64,000 nt of DNA from Lysobacter enzymogenes (GTDB lineage Bacteria > Pseudomonadota > Gammaproteobacteria > Xanthomonadales > Xanthomonadaceae). The DNA is taken from the NCBI RefSeq assembly GCF_023617245.1, contig NZ_CP067396.1, forward strand, positions 3,286,001-3,350,000, read 5' to 3'. The notes under the pieces were generated by a model. The model worked only from the letters and a program-made list of their open reading frames with translations. It was not told the origin of the DNA and made no database searches. Each line of letters opens with the position of its first letter. The first letter of the stretch is position 1. Below, in pieces: positions 31,575-40,249 of this stretch. Both the position numbers and the translations under genes were made by a program.

Positions 31575-32345
31575 TCAGAACGTCCAGCCCACCAGCACGG
31601 CCAGCTTGTCGTCGGCCAGTTTCTTGTCGTCCAGGCCTTCGGAAATCTTCGGGCCGTAGCTCGAGGTGGTGGTGTACTGCAACTCGGCATGGAACGGCCC
31701 GAATTCGCGCGTCAGCGCCAACAAGTAATCGTTGTAGCTGTCGCCGAGCGGGTCCTGCAGGTCGTAGTAACCGACCTGGGCCTTGAGCCCGAAGCCGCTC
31801 TCGCCCAGCGGCCACTCGCCGCCCACGTTCCAGTAGTAACCCTTGCCGCCCAGGCCGAAAATATCCGGCGAATAGGCCAGGCCGACGTGGTAGTGCTCGG
31901 CGAAGCTCAAGGTGCCTTCCAGTTCGGTGTAGTCGTAGTCGTATCCGCGCTTGGCGCCCGGGTACGCGGCGCGGGTCAGGACCACGTCCAGTTCCAGGCC
32001 CGGGCGCAGTTCGCCGGACCAGCCCAGGTAGCCGTCGAGTTCGTAGTGCACGCCGTCGCTGTCTTCGCCCGGCGCGGTGAAGTCGATGCTCGACACCCAG
32101 GCGCCGGCATAGAAGCCGCTGCGGTGTTCCAGGTTGATCTCGGCCTGCAAGGCGGGGTCTTCCTGGGTCTGGGAGACGCCGCGCCAGACGTAGTCGCTCA
32201 TCGCGACGACGCCGCCGCGGACGTTCCAGTCGCGCTCGCTGTCGCCGCCCTCCTGGGCCCAGGCCCAGGGCGCGGCCACCGCCAGGGCGGCGGCCAGCAG
32301 CAGTTGCGGGGCGCGCAGGCGCGGTTGCGGGCGGCGGTCGGACAT
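31575..32345 (-). CDS. TorF family putative porin
   Basis: 256 residues. A signal peptide (residues 1-30, ending PWAWA) is followed by beta-strand-rich sequence with the TorF features VRGGVVAMSDYVWRGVSQT near the N-terminus and a C-terminal aromatic (LVGWTF), as expected for an outer-membrane beta barrel. TorF proteins are assumed to be porins or channels; the substrate is unknown. It is divergent from the polyamine importer, with 474 bases between, but no functional link is shown. Confidence 0.85.
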   Translation of the reverse strand: MSDRRPQPRLRAPQLLLAAALAVAAPWAWAQEGGDSERDWNVRGGVVAMSDYVWRGVSQTQEDPALQAEINLEHRSGFYAGAWVSSIDFTAPGEDSDGVHYELDGYLGWSGELRPGLELDVVLTRAAYPGAKRGYDYDYTELEGTLSFAEHYHVGLAYSPDIFGLGGKGYYWNVGGEWPLGESGFGLKAQVGYYDLQDPLGDSYNDYLLALTREFGPFHAELQYTTTSSYGPKISEGLDDKKLADDKLAVLVGWTF

Positions 32346-32819
32346 CTGGAATCTCCCTGGAAAACATGCGGCGCGACGCCCTGGCGGGACGCGGCGGCGC
32401 GCGCGAAACGACGACGGAATGGCGGATCGGCGGCGGGCCGCAACGGTGCCGGCACGGGGCCGGTCCGCGGCTGCGGCGGCATGGACCGGCGGACCGGAGC
32501 GCGACGATACCGCACGTCGCGCCGCGGCGCGCGCCAACCAGGGCCGCGGCCGCGGCGATCGGCCGACGCCGGTCGCAGTCTGGCCCGGCGCTGCCCGGCG
32601 CCGTGCCGGCAGGGTCCGCCCCGACGCGCCCGGATCGCGATCCCGCCGCCTCGACGCCCTCGCGCCGCGCCGCAGCCGCGCGAATTCCGCGCGAACGCCG
32701 CGTAGACCTGGGCGATCGCATAATCCGTTGACACCGCGCGGCCCGTTTCCGAACATCCCCGCCAACGCCCCGCCCCCGTTGCGTCCGCGGCGGGCCGCCC
32801 GTCTTTCCAGGAGATTCCC
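32346..32819. other. Non-coding spacer between divergent TorF and polyamine operons
   Basis: 474 bases, very GC-rich. Open frames here are short and lack coding features. It must contain the promoters of both flanking units, but I could not place convincing -35/-10 boxes. AGGAGA (about 32810) is the ribosome-binding site of the binding-protein gene. Confidence 0.5.
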
Positions 32820-33971
32820 GTGACCCTGCGCCTCGCCCCGCTCGCCTGCGCCGTCCTCATGCTCGCCGCCTGCGGCGGCAAGCCCGCCGCCGACGCGAAC
32901 GCCCCCGCGGGCAAGCCCGGCGCCGAGGAGAAGGTGCTCAACGTCTACAACTGGTCGGACTACGTCGCCGACGACACGGTCAAGAATTTCGAGGCGGCCA
33001 CCGGCGTCAAGGTCAATTACGACGTCTACGACGCCAACGAAACCCTGGAAAGCAAGCTCAGCGCCGGCGCCTCGGGCTACGACGCAGTATTCCCGTCGGC
33101 GCGCCCGTTCGCCCAGCGTCAGGTCAAGGCCGGGATGTACGCCAAGCTCGACAAGAGCAAATTGCCGAACTGGAGCCACCTGGACCCGCAGCTGCTGCAG
33201 AACCTCGCCTCGATCGACCCGGGCAACGAACACCTGGTGCCGTACATGTGGGGCACCACCGGCCTGGGCCTGAACGTCGACAAGATCAAGGAGGCGCTCG
33301 GCGAGAACGCGCCGCTGGACTCGTGGTCGCTGCTGTTCGATCCGGCCAACGCGGCCAAGCTCGGCAAGTGCGGCATCACCGTGCTCGACGACGACCAGGA
33401 AGCCTTCGGCGCGGCGCTGATCTGGCTCGGCCGCGATCCCAACGCCGGCGCCGCCGACGAGATCGACGCGGTCAGGAAGGTCTACGCCGCGATCCGCCCG
33501 TTCGTGCGCACCTTCAACAACGCCGAATACAAGGACGCCTTCGCCAACGGCGACGCCTGCATCGTGATGGGCTACTCCGGCGACATCGCCCAGGCCAGCA
33601 CCGCCGCGTTCGACGCGGCCAAGAAGGCCGGCAAGCCGGCGCCGAACCTGCGCTTCGTGATCCCGAAGGAAGGCGCGATCCGCTGGGTCGACGTGATCGC
33701 GATCCCCAAGGACAGCAAGCACGCCGGCAACGCCCACGCCTTCATCGACTACCTGCTCGATCCCAAGGTCGCCGCGGCGATCAGCAACCACGTCGCCTAC
33801 GCCAGCGCCAACAAGGACGCCGCGCCGCTGATCGATCCGGCCATCGCCCAGGACCCGGGCGTGTACCCGCCCGAGGACGTGCGCGCCAAGCTGGTCGATC
33901 CGCGCTCGCTGCCCGAGGACGTGCAGCGCCAGCGCGTGCGCGCGTGGACCAGCATCAAGAGCGGGCACTGA
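32820..33971 (+). CDS. potF: Putrescine/polyamine ABC transporter substrate-binding lipoprotein
   Basis: 383 residues from a GTG start after AGGAGATTCCC. The N-terminus is a lipoprotein signal with the lipobox LAAC-G (Cys at about residue 18), so the protein is probably lipid-anchored, unlike soluble E. coli PotF. The mature part shows the PotD/PotF fold: VLNVYNWSDYV, YDVYDANETLESKL, MWGTTGLGLN, and WLGRDPNAG. It captures polyamines (putrescine most likely) and hands them to the membrane complex encoded by the next three genes. Confidence 0.93.
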   Translation: MTLRLAPLACAVLMLAACGGKPAADANAPAGKPGAEEKVLNVYNWSDYVADDTVKNFEAATGVKVNYDVYDANETLESKLSAGASGYDAVFPSARPFAQRQVKAGMYAKLDKSKLPNWSHLDPQLLQNLASIDPGNEHLVPYMWGTTGLGLNVDKIKEALGENAPLDSWSLLFDPANAAKLGKCGITVLDDDQEAFGAALIWLGRDPNAGAADEIDAVRKVYAAIRPFVRTFNNAEYKDAFANGDACIVMGYSGDIAQASTAAFDAAKKAGKPAPNLRFVIPKEGAIRWVDVIAIPKDSKHAGNAHAFIDYLLDPKVAAAISNHVAYASANKDAAPLIDPAIAQDPGVYPPEDVRAKLVDPRSLPEDVQRQRVRAWTSIKSGH

Positions 33972-33975
33972 GCGC

Positions 33976-35130
33976 GTGAGCGTCCCCGCCCGCAGCCCAG
34001 CGCTGGAACCCTGGCGCGATCCCGCCGCGCAGCCGTTCGTGCGCATCGAAGGCGTAACCAAGACCTTCGGCAAGGTCTACGCCTGCGACGACATTTCGCT
34101 GGACGTCTACCGCGGCGAGTTCTTCGCCCTGCTCGGCGGTTCGGGTTCGGGCAAGAGCACCCTGCTGCGGGTGCTGGCCGGTTTCGAATCGCCCGACCGC
34201 GGCCGGGTGCTGATCGACGGCATCGACGTCACCGACCTGCCGCCGTACGAGCGGCCGGTCAACATGATGTTCCAGAGCTATGCGCTGTTCCCGCACATGA
34301 GCGTGGCGCAGAACATCGCCTTCGGCCTCAAGCACTCCAGCGGCGGCGCCAGGCCCGGCGCCGGCGAGATCCGCGACCGCGTGCAGCAGATGCTGGAGTT
34401 GGTGCGCATGCCGCAGTTGGGCAACCGCAAGCCCGACCAGCTCTCCGGCGGCCAGCGCCAGCGCGTGGCGCTGGCGCGCGCGCTGGCCAAGCAGCCCAAG
34501 CTGTTGCTGCTCGACGAGCCGCTGGGCGCGCTCGACAAGAAGCTGCGCGAACACACCCAGTTCGAACTGGTGAGCATCCAGGAGCGCGTCGGCACCACCT
34601 TCATCATGGTCACCCACGACCAGGAAGAAGCGATGACCATGTCCTCGCGCATCGCGGTCATGGACGCCGGCCGCATCGTCCAGGTCTCGACCCCGGCGGT
34701 GCTGTACGAATACCCGTCCACGCGCTTCGTCGCCGAGTTCATCGGCGGCATCAACCTGCTCGAAGGACGCGTGCTCGGCCACGACGGCGACGGCGACCTG
34801 CGCATCCAGTGCGACGGGGTCGGCGGCGAACTGCTCGCGCGCCATCCCGATCCGCTGCCGGAAGGCACCGCGGTCGGCATCGCGGTGCGGCCGGAGAAGA
34901 TCGACGTGCACGAGACCAAACCCGAGGGCTTCGACAACGCGGTGATGGGCAAGGTCCGCGATATCGCCTACCTGGGCGACGTGTCGATCTATCACGTGCA
35001 GACCGAGGCCGGCGCGGTGCTGCGGGTGCAGGAGACGCATGTGGCGCGCAGTTCGCAGCCGCATTACGACTGGGACGATACGTTGTGGCTGTCGTGGGAT
35101 GCGGCGAGCGCTGTGGTGTTGACGTCGTGA
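33976..35130 (+). CDS. potG: Putrescine ABC transporter ATP-binding protein
   Basis: 384 residues, GTG start 5 bases after the potF stop. The ABC ATPase is intact: Walker A GGSGSGKST (residues 54-62), Q-loop MMFQSYALFP, signature LSGGQRQRVALARAL, Walker B LLLLDEPLGALD and the switch His (VTHDQEEA). A C-terminal TOBE domain (residues about 280-384) includes GTAVGIAVRPEKIDV. It powers import through the PotH/PotI pair. Confidence 0.95.
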   Translation: MSVPARSPALEPWRDPAAQPFVRIEGVTKTFGKVYACDDISLDVYRGEFFALLGGSGSGKSTLLRVLAGFESPDRGRVLIDGIDVTDLPPYERPVNMMFQSYALFPHMSVAQNIAFGLKHSSGGARPGAGEIRDRVQQMLELVRMPQLGNRKPDQLSGGQRQRVALARALAKQPKLLLLDEPLGALDKKLREHTQFELVSIQERVGTTFIMVTHDQEEAMTMSSRIAVMDAGRIVQVSTPAVLYEYPSTRFVAEFIGGINLLEGRVLGHDGDGDLRIQCDGVGGELLARHPDPLPEGTAVGIAVRPEKIDVHETKPEGFDNAVMGKVRDIAYLGDVSIYHVQTEAGAVLRVQETHVARSSQPHYDWDDTLWLSWDAASAVVLTS

Positions 35131-35188
35131 GCGCGCGACAGCGGCGGGGCCTGGGGATTTGCGGTCGTCAAGACGTGAGGGGGCTGCG

Positions 35189-36202
35189 GTGAGCGTGAGC
35201 CAACACCGGCGCGGCTCGGGGATTTGGGGGTTCTGGGCGGATGTGGTTTATAACCTCTTCGGGTGGTTCCGCGCCGTAGGCGACGAATTCCGCACCCGTC
35301 GCGGCCGCTTCCTGGTCACCGCGATCCCGATGCTGTGGCTGGCGCTGTTCTTCTGCGTGCCGTTCCTGATCGTGCTGAAGATCAGCTTCGCCCAGTCGGT
35401 GTTCGGGCAAGTGCCGCCGTACACGCCGCTGCTGGAGACCGCCGAGAACGGCGCCACCACCCTGCGCCTGCACGCGGCCAACTACGCCGCGCTGCTGGCC
35501 GATCCGCTGTACGTGGCGGCGTACCTGAAGTCGCTGCTGTTCGCCGGCGTGTCCACGCTGTGCTGCCTGCTGCTCGGCTATCCGATCGCCTACGGCATCG
35601 CCCGGGCACCGCGGCTGTGGCGGTTGTTGCTGCTGGTGCTGGTGATCCTGCCGTTCTGGACCAGCTCGCTGCTGCGCACCTATGCGCTGATCGGCCTGCT
35701 GCGCGCCAACGGCTGGCTGAGCCAGACCCTGGCCGGCCTGGGCGTGCTCGAACCCGGCCAGGCGGTGCTGCACAGCAACCTCGCCGTGTACATCGGCATC
35801 ACCTACAACTACCTGCCCTTCATGATCCTGCCGCTGGCGGCGACCCTGATCCGCCTGGACTTCACCTTGCTGGAAGCCGCCGCCGACCTCGGCGCCAAGC
35901 CGTGGCAGGCGTTCCGGCGGGTGACCTTGCCGCTGTCGTTCCCGGGCATCCTCGCCGGCAGCCTGCTGGTGTTCATTCCCGCGGTCGGCGAGTTCGTGAT
36001 TCCCGACGTGCTCGGCGGCCCCGACGCGCTGACCATCGGCCGGGTGCTGTGGACCGAGTTCTTCACCAACCGCGACTGGCCGCTGTCGGCGGCGATCGCG
36101 GTGGCGATGCTGCTGTTGATCGTGCTGCCGACGTTGTTGTTCGAATACATCGAGAACAGAGTTGATAAAGGCCGCCGCGTCGCGCGCGAGGCGCAGTCGT
36201 GA
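35189..36202 (+). CDS. potH: Putrescine ABC transporter permease
   Basis: 337 residues. I chose the GTG at 35189 because GAGGGGG lies 5 bases before it; a TTG at 35159 would add 10 residues. It has six membrane spans after a 50-residue cytoplasmic leader, and the ATPase-contact EAA loop LEAAADLGAKPWQAFRRVTLPLS. It ends 4 bases inside the start of potI, so the two permeases are translated together as a heterodimer channel. Confidence 0.94.
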   Translation: MSVSQHRRGSGIWGFWADVVYNLFGWFRAVGDEFRTRRGRFLVTAIPMLWLALFFCVPFLIVLKISFAQSVFGQVPPYTPLLETAENGATTLRLHAANYAALLADPLYVAAYLKSLLFAGVSTLCCLLLGYPIAYGIARAPRLWRLLLLVLVILPFWTSSLLRTYALIGLLRANGWLSQTLAGLGVLEPGQAVLHSNLAVYIGITYNYLPFMILPLAATLIRLDFTLLEAAADLGAKPWQAFRRVTLPLSFPGILAGSLLVFIPAVGEFVIPDVLGGPDALTIGRVLWTEFFTNRDWPLSAAIAVAMLLLIVLPTLLFEYIENRVDKGRRVAREAQS

Positions 36203-37014
36203 AGCGGCGGCCGTTCGCGCTGTACACGATGATGGCGCTGGGCTATGCGTTCCTGTACCTGCCCATCGTCTCGGTGATCGTCTATTCCTTCAGCGGCTCC
36301 GACCGCGCCACCACCTGGGGCGGGTTCTCGCTGCAGTGGTACGCGGCGCTGGCGCGCAACGAGCAGATCCTCGAAGCGGCGCAGCGCAGCCTGATCATCG
36401 CCGCGATCTCGGCCACCGCCGCGGTCGCGCTGGGCACCGCCAGCGGCCTGGCGCTGTCGCGCTTCGGCAAGTTCCCGGGGCGCGGCATCCTCAGCCTGAT
36501 GAACTCGGCGCCGATGGTGATGCCCGACGTGATGCTCGGCCTGTCCTCGCTGCTGCTGTTCGTCGGCCTGCAGCAGTTGTTCGGCTGGCCCGAGCGCGGC
36601 ATGACCACGATCACCCTGGCCCACATCACCCTGACCGCGTGCTACGTCACCGTGGTGGTGCGCTCGCGCATGACTTCGATGGACGCCAGCCTGGAAGAGG
36701 CGGCGATGGACCTGGGCGCGAAACCGTGGCGGGTGTTCTTCGTCATCACCCTGCCCTTGATCGCGCCGGCGCTGCTGGCCGGCTGGCTGCTCGCCTTCAC
36801 CCTGTCGCTGGACGATCTGGTCATCGCCAGCTTCGCCTCCGGCCCCGGCTCGACCACGCTGCCGATGCTGGTCTATTCCAAGGTCAAGCTCGGCGTCACC
36901 CCGGAGATCAACGCGCTGACCACGATCATCGTGGTGCTGGTGGCGATCGGGGTCAGCGTGGCCGGCGTGCTGATGCACCGGCGCGAGCGCAAGCTCGCGC
37001 GCAGCGAGAGCTGA
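36199..37014 (+). CDS. potI: Putrescine ABC transporter permease
   Basis: 271 residues, six membrane spans, with the EAA loop LEEAAMDLGAKPWRVFFVIT. GTG start overlaps the end of potH. This completes potFGHI; there is no polyamine-degrading enzyme gene in the operon. A GC-rich stem (ccgccgc...gcggcgg, 37022-37046) follows without a T-run. Confidence 0.94.
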   Translation: MKRRPFALYTMMALGYAFLYLPIVSVIVYSFSGSDRATTWGGFSLQWYAALARNEQILEAAQRSLIIAAISATAAVALGTASGLALSRFGKFPGRGILSLMNSAPMVMPDVMLGLSSLLLFVGLQQLFGWPERGMTTITLAHITLTACYVTVVVRSRMTSMDASLEEAAMDLGAKPWRVFFVITLPLIAPALLAGWLLAFTLSLDDLVIASFASGPGSTTLPMLVYSKVKLGVTPEINALTTIIVVLVAIGVSVAGVLMHRRERKLARSES

Positions 37015-37316
37015 GACTCGCCCGCCGCCGCGTCGCGTGCGCGGCGGCACGCGCATTCATGCGCGCGTTCACACCCGTGCAACCGCGCCGACACGTGGTT
37101 TTGTTCTCCTAGCGCGCGGGGACAAGCACGCCTACGACGCTGCGCACTACCGGCCGACGCCCACCGGCGCGATCCGGCCTTTGGTCTTTCACTTGCACTC
37201 TCCTCGCGGCCGCGCGATGCGGCCGTTGCTGTACGTCCTGCGTCGGCGTGTCCGTCCGCGTCCCCCGGATGCCGCGCATCCGCGCCGGTTCCATCCAACC
37301 TTCAAGGAGACAACTC

Positions 37317-37802
37317 ATGGACTACGCAATCCGCGCCAAGCTGTTCGCGGCCGTCGCCGCGCTCGGCCTCGGCCTGCTCGCCGCTCCGCACGCCGACGCC
37401 GCCAGCCAGTGCAAGACGCTCAAGCTGCTGCCGGGCGTGGTGCAGGTCTACGCCACGGTCGACGGCGCCGCCGCCGGCGACAGCGCGTTCTGCACCGCCG
37501 ACTTCGCCTGCCCCACCGGTTCGACCAAGGTCGAAGTGTTCGGCACCGCGCTGGCCACCACCCGCGACGCGGTGATCGCGGTCGACAACACCGCCAACCT
37601 CAGCAGCGGCGAGCAGGTGTCGTCGAACTGCATCGCCACCGTGGTCGGCAACGGCAAGCGCGTCTCGGTCAGCACCTGCAACGCCAAGGCCGAAGCGCCG
37701 GCCAACAAGGGAACCGCCGACACCTCGGCCTGCTCGGTCTACGCCGAAAGCCCGGCCGGCGCGCGCGTCGGCGCCAACGCGACCTGCTTCTGCGGCACCT
37801 GA
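37317..37802 (+). CDS. Secreted cysteine-rich protein of unknown function
   Basis: 161 residues. A signal peptide (residues 1-28, ending PHADA) precedes a mature protein with eight cysteines and a terminal TCFCGT, suggesting four disulfides. The mature part is rich in Ala, Thr, Val and Ser and looks beta-rich. AAGGAGA lies just before the ATG, which decides the start over an upstream frame from 37248. I do not recognise the family. It converges on the PstS-like gene across a bidirectional terminator. The 37015-37316 spacer holds no other gene. Confidence 0.75.
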   Translation: MDYAIRAKLFAAVAALGLGLLAAPHADAASQCKTLKLLPGVVQVYATVDGAAAGDSAFCTADFACPTGSTKVEVFGTALATTRDAVIAVDNTANLSSGEQVSSNCIATVVGNGKRVSVSTCNAKAEAPANKGTADTSACSVYAESPAGARVGANATCFCGT

Positions 37803-37921
37803 TCCGGGTCCGGTCCCGCTCCAAGCAAGCGCTATCCAAGCAAGACCCATCCAAGCAAGACTGATCCACGCGCGACCGATCCACGCCTGACCCGAGGCGC
37901 CGCCAGGCGAACGGGCAAGAA

Positions 37922-37959
37922 AAAAGCTCCCCGATGCGACCGGGGAGCTTTTCTTTTTT
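37922..37959. terminator. Bidirectional intrinsic terminator
   Basis: aaaagctccccg-atgcga-cggggagctttt flanked by A-run and T-run (ttcttttttg), so it can stop transcription on both strands. It separates the convergent cysteine-rich protein gene and PstS-like gene. Confidence 0.9.
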
Positions 37960-38068
37960 GCGGTGTCGCTTTTGCGGTGTTTCTTTATCGAAGCGTTGCT
38001 TCAGAACGTCCTTTCGAACCGGCCGCCATGCGTGGCGGCGGCCATCCGTGCCGCCGCCACGCCCGCGA

Positions 38069-39412
38069 TCAGTTGATGCAGCTGTTGATCGAACCGACCG
38101 CCGAGCTGCGGAACAGCGCGTTGCCGTCGATGTAGGCATAGCCGGTCGGCAGCGCGACGCGGGTATCCGGCGGGGTCACGCCGCCGACGGGCAGCGGGGC
38201 GTAGAACTGCTTGAACAGGTTCTTGAGCGGGGTGGCCTTGGTGCCGTTGCCGGCGTTGTAGGCGGCCAGGTAGGTCACCGCGGCGATCGGGTAAGCGCCC
38301 GAGATCACGGCGGTCGGGTTGACCAGACGGGTGCAGTTGCGCGCCGGGGCGGCGACGCTGGCCGGCACGTCGGCGACGGTGGCGCCGTCGAGCACCTTGC
38401 CCGACAGCAGCGCGGCCGGGGCCAGGCTGACCGCACCGGTCGAACCGAACAGGGCCGGGTCGTTGCCGTTGACCGAGGCGTACATCACGCCCTGGCTCAG
38501 CACTTCGGCGATGTCGGCGTAGCCGATCGCGTCGGTGGTGGCCTTGACCTTGGAGACGACGCCGTTGTTGCCGGCCTGGGCCGAGGACGCCGAGTAATTC
38601 GGCAGCGCCAGAGCGGCGGCGGTGGCGAAGCTCTGGTTCGGCTTGAAGAAGTCGGTGGCCAGGCCGAACTTGCCGTTGCACTGCGCGGCGAGGTAGCTGG
38701 TGAAGGCGAACGAGGTGCCGCTGCCTTCCGAACGGTAGACGATGGTGATCGGGTGCGAACCGGCCACCGGCGAGGTCAGGCGCGAATCGTTCCAGTTCTT
38801 GATGTCGCCGGCGAAGATGCGGCAGACCTGCTCGGTGTTCAGCGCGACCGAGGTCAGGCCGCCGACGGTGTCCTTGAACGGCAGGGCGATGGCGCCGGCC
38901 AGGACCGGGATCTGCACGATCGCGGTGCGGGTGGACGCCATGTTGGTGATGAAGGTGTTGTAGTCGGCGGTCGCGATCGGCGCGTCGGTGCCGATGAAGT
39001 CCGGAGCCGACTGGCCCGAGACCGAGCTGAAGCCGGTGATGCCGGCCGGCGAGCAGGCGCCGTTGGCGAAGATGCCGTCGTTGTTGAGGATCTTCTTGCC
39101 GGTGCCGCTGCCGGTCTGGCAGTAGGACACGGCGTCGGCCGAGTAGCGGGTGTGGAAGTCCTTGAACACCGGAACCTTGGTGCCGGTGGAGTTGCCCAGG
39201 CCGGCGACGCTGAAGGTCACGGCCGGCAGGGTGATGGCGGAATCGCGCGACAGCTTGGCGACCGGCGAGGTGCCGTTGTACAGGTCGCCGACGTAGGCCG
39301 GGGCCGGGAAGGTGGCGCCGCCGCCGTACAGATCGGCCGCGTTGGCCGAACCAGCGAAGACCAGGACAGCGGTAGCGGCCAGCAGGCCGACATGAAGCTT
39401 GTTGCGATGCAC
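38069..39412 (-). CDS. PstS/DING-like phosphate-binding periplasmic protein
   Basis: 447 residues from a GTG (VHRNKLHVG) preceded by AAAGGAGA. A 25-residue signal peptide (ending GSANA) leads to ADLYGGGATFPAP, the opening of PstS/DING-type phosphate-binding proteins. The phosphate-loop motif YRSEGSGTSFAFTSYL is present, with several extra cysteines. There are no pstC, pstA, pstB or phoU genes nearby, so it may serve as a secreted or auxiliary phosphate scavenger rather than part of a local importer. It lies downstream of the TpsA gene but is separated from it by a terminator and about 770 bases. Confidence 0.85.
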   Translation of the reverse strand: MHRNKLHVGLLAATAVLVFAGSANAADLYGGGATFPAPAYVGDLYNGTSPVAKLSRDSAITLPAVTFSVAGLGNSTGTKVPVFKDFHTRYSADAVSYCQTGSGTGKKILNNDGIFANGACSPAGITGFSSVSGQSAPDFIGTDAPIATADYNTFITNMASTRTAIVQIPVLAGAIALPFKDTVGGLTSVALNTEQVCRIFAGDIKNWNDSRLTSPVAGSHPITIVYRSEGSGTSFAFTSYLAAQCNGKFGLATDFFKPNQSFATAAALALPNYSASSAQAGNNGVVSKVKATTDAIGYADIAEVLSQGVMYASVNGNDPALFGSTGAVSLAPAALLSGKVLDGATVADVPASVAAPARNCTRLVNPTAVISGAYPIAAVTYLAAYNAGNGTKATPLKNLFKQFYAPLPVGGVTPPDTRVALPTGYAYIDGNALFRSSAVGSINSCIN

Positions 39413-40177
39413 GAGACGTCTCCTTTTGAGGGTGCGGACCGAATGCCCGCGGATCAATCCGTATCGATTCGTTGCAGGGCGCCGACGCGTCGCCTCGGAT
39501 GGGCTGCGTTGGCGCGGCGACAGGATGGGTGCGGCGTGTGCAAGCGCAGCGACCATGCGGGTAAGTATTTATTACATGCTTCAAGTGATTAATCGGCAGG
39601 GATTTAGCGCGATCTGAATCGTGTTTTCGTAAGCGATGCGAAGGTTTTGTGTCTGCGCGCGATCGCGTGGTTACACAGATGACAGCGTGTGCGCGCACTG
39701 CGTCACGGTCATGGGCGATGAGTCCAGGGTGCGGTTGCGACGCGTGTCGATTGTCATCTGCGCGAGAATCCGCAGTGTTCGCGTGTTCGCATGCGCGGCT
39801 TCGGCGTTTCGCAATTAGCGTTGCGAAAGGCGGGCACGGTTCTCAGCGGTTCGCAACGACGCGGAGACTCTCTGGCGATGGAGATCGTGGCGGTGTTGCG
39901 CGCAAGCGTCGCGTGGCTGCCTGCATTCGCGGTTCGTGCCCGCCTGGTTGCTTTGCGACAGAAGTGCACGCTGCGATGTCGCACTGGCGCATGCGCGGAA
40001 ATGAAAGCCGAAGATCCCGCGTACTTGCGGTAATCGAGTGCTGGGGCTTTCGGCGTTGCTTGATTCTCGCGGTCGCAGCTTGCGCAGCTCCTACAGGGAG
40101 AGTGCGTGGTTGCGGCCGAAGGTCGGCAGGATCGTTTTGCCTCGCGCGGCTGAAGCGAAGATGCTGCGCTCGCCGCT
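39413..40177. promoter_or_regulatory. Long spacer with AT-rich block upstream of the PstS-like gene
   Basis: About 765 bases with no credible gene. An AT-rich block (39561-39615, around taagtatttattacatgctt and caagtgattaatcg) stands out in this GC-rich window and probably holds the PstS-like promoter. I found no clear Pho box by eye. A family B half repeat lies at 40068-40097. Confidence 0.4.
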
Positions 40178-40203
40178 CAAAAAAAGGCGGCCTGTCGGCC
40201 GCC
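40178..40203 (-). terminator. Intrinsic terminator after the TpsA gene
   Basis: On the minus strand: GGCGGCC-gaca-GGCCGCC followed by TTTTTTT. It lies 47 bases beyond the TpsA stop and marks the end of the two-partner secretion locus. Confidence 0.92.
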
Positions 40204-40249
40204 CCGTTTCGTTCCCCTGCCCTTCGCGCCGATGCTTCGGCGGGCCGCG

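Noticed and set aside
38069..39412. A pst phosphate-import operon
   Set aside because: Only a binding-protein gene is present; there are no permease, ATPase or phoU genes.
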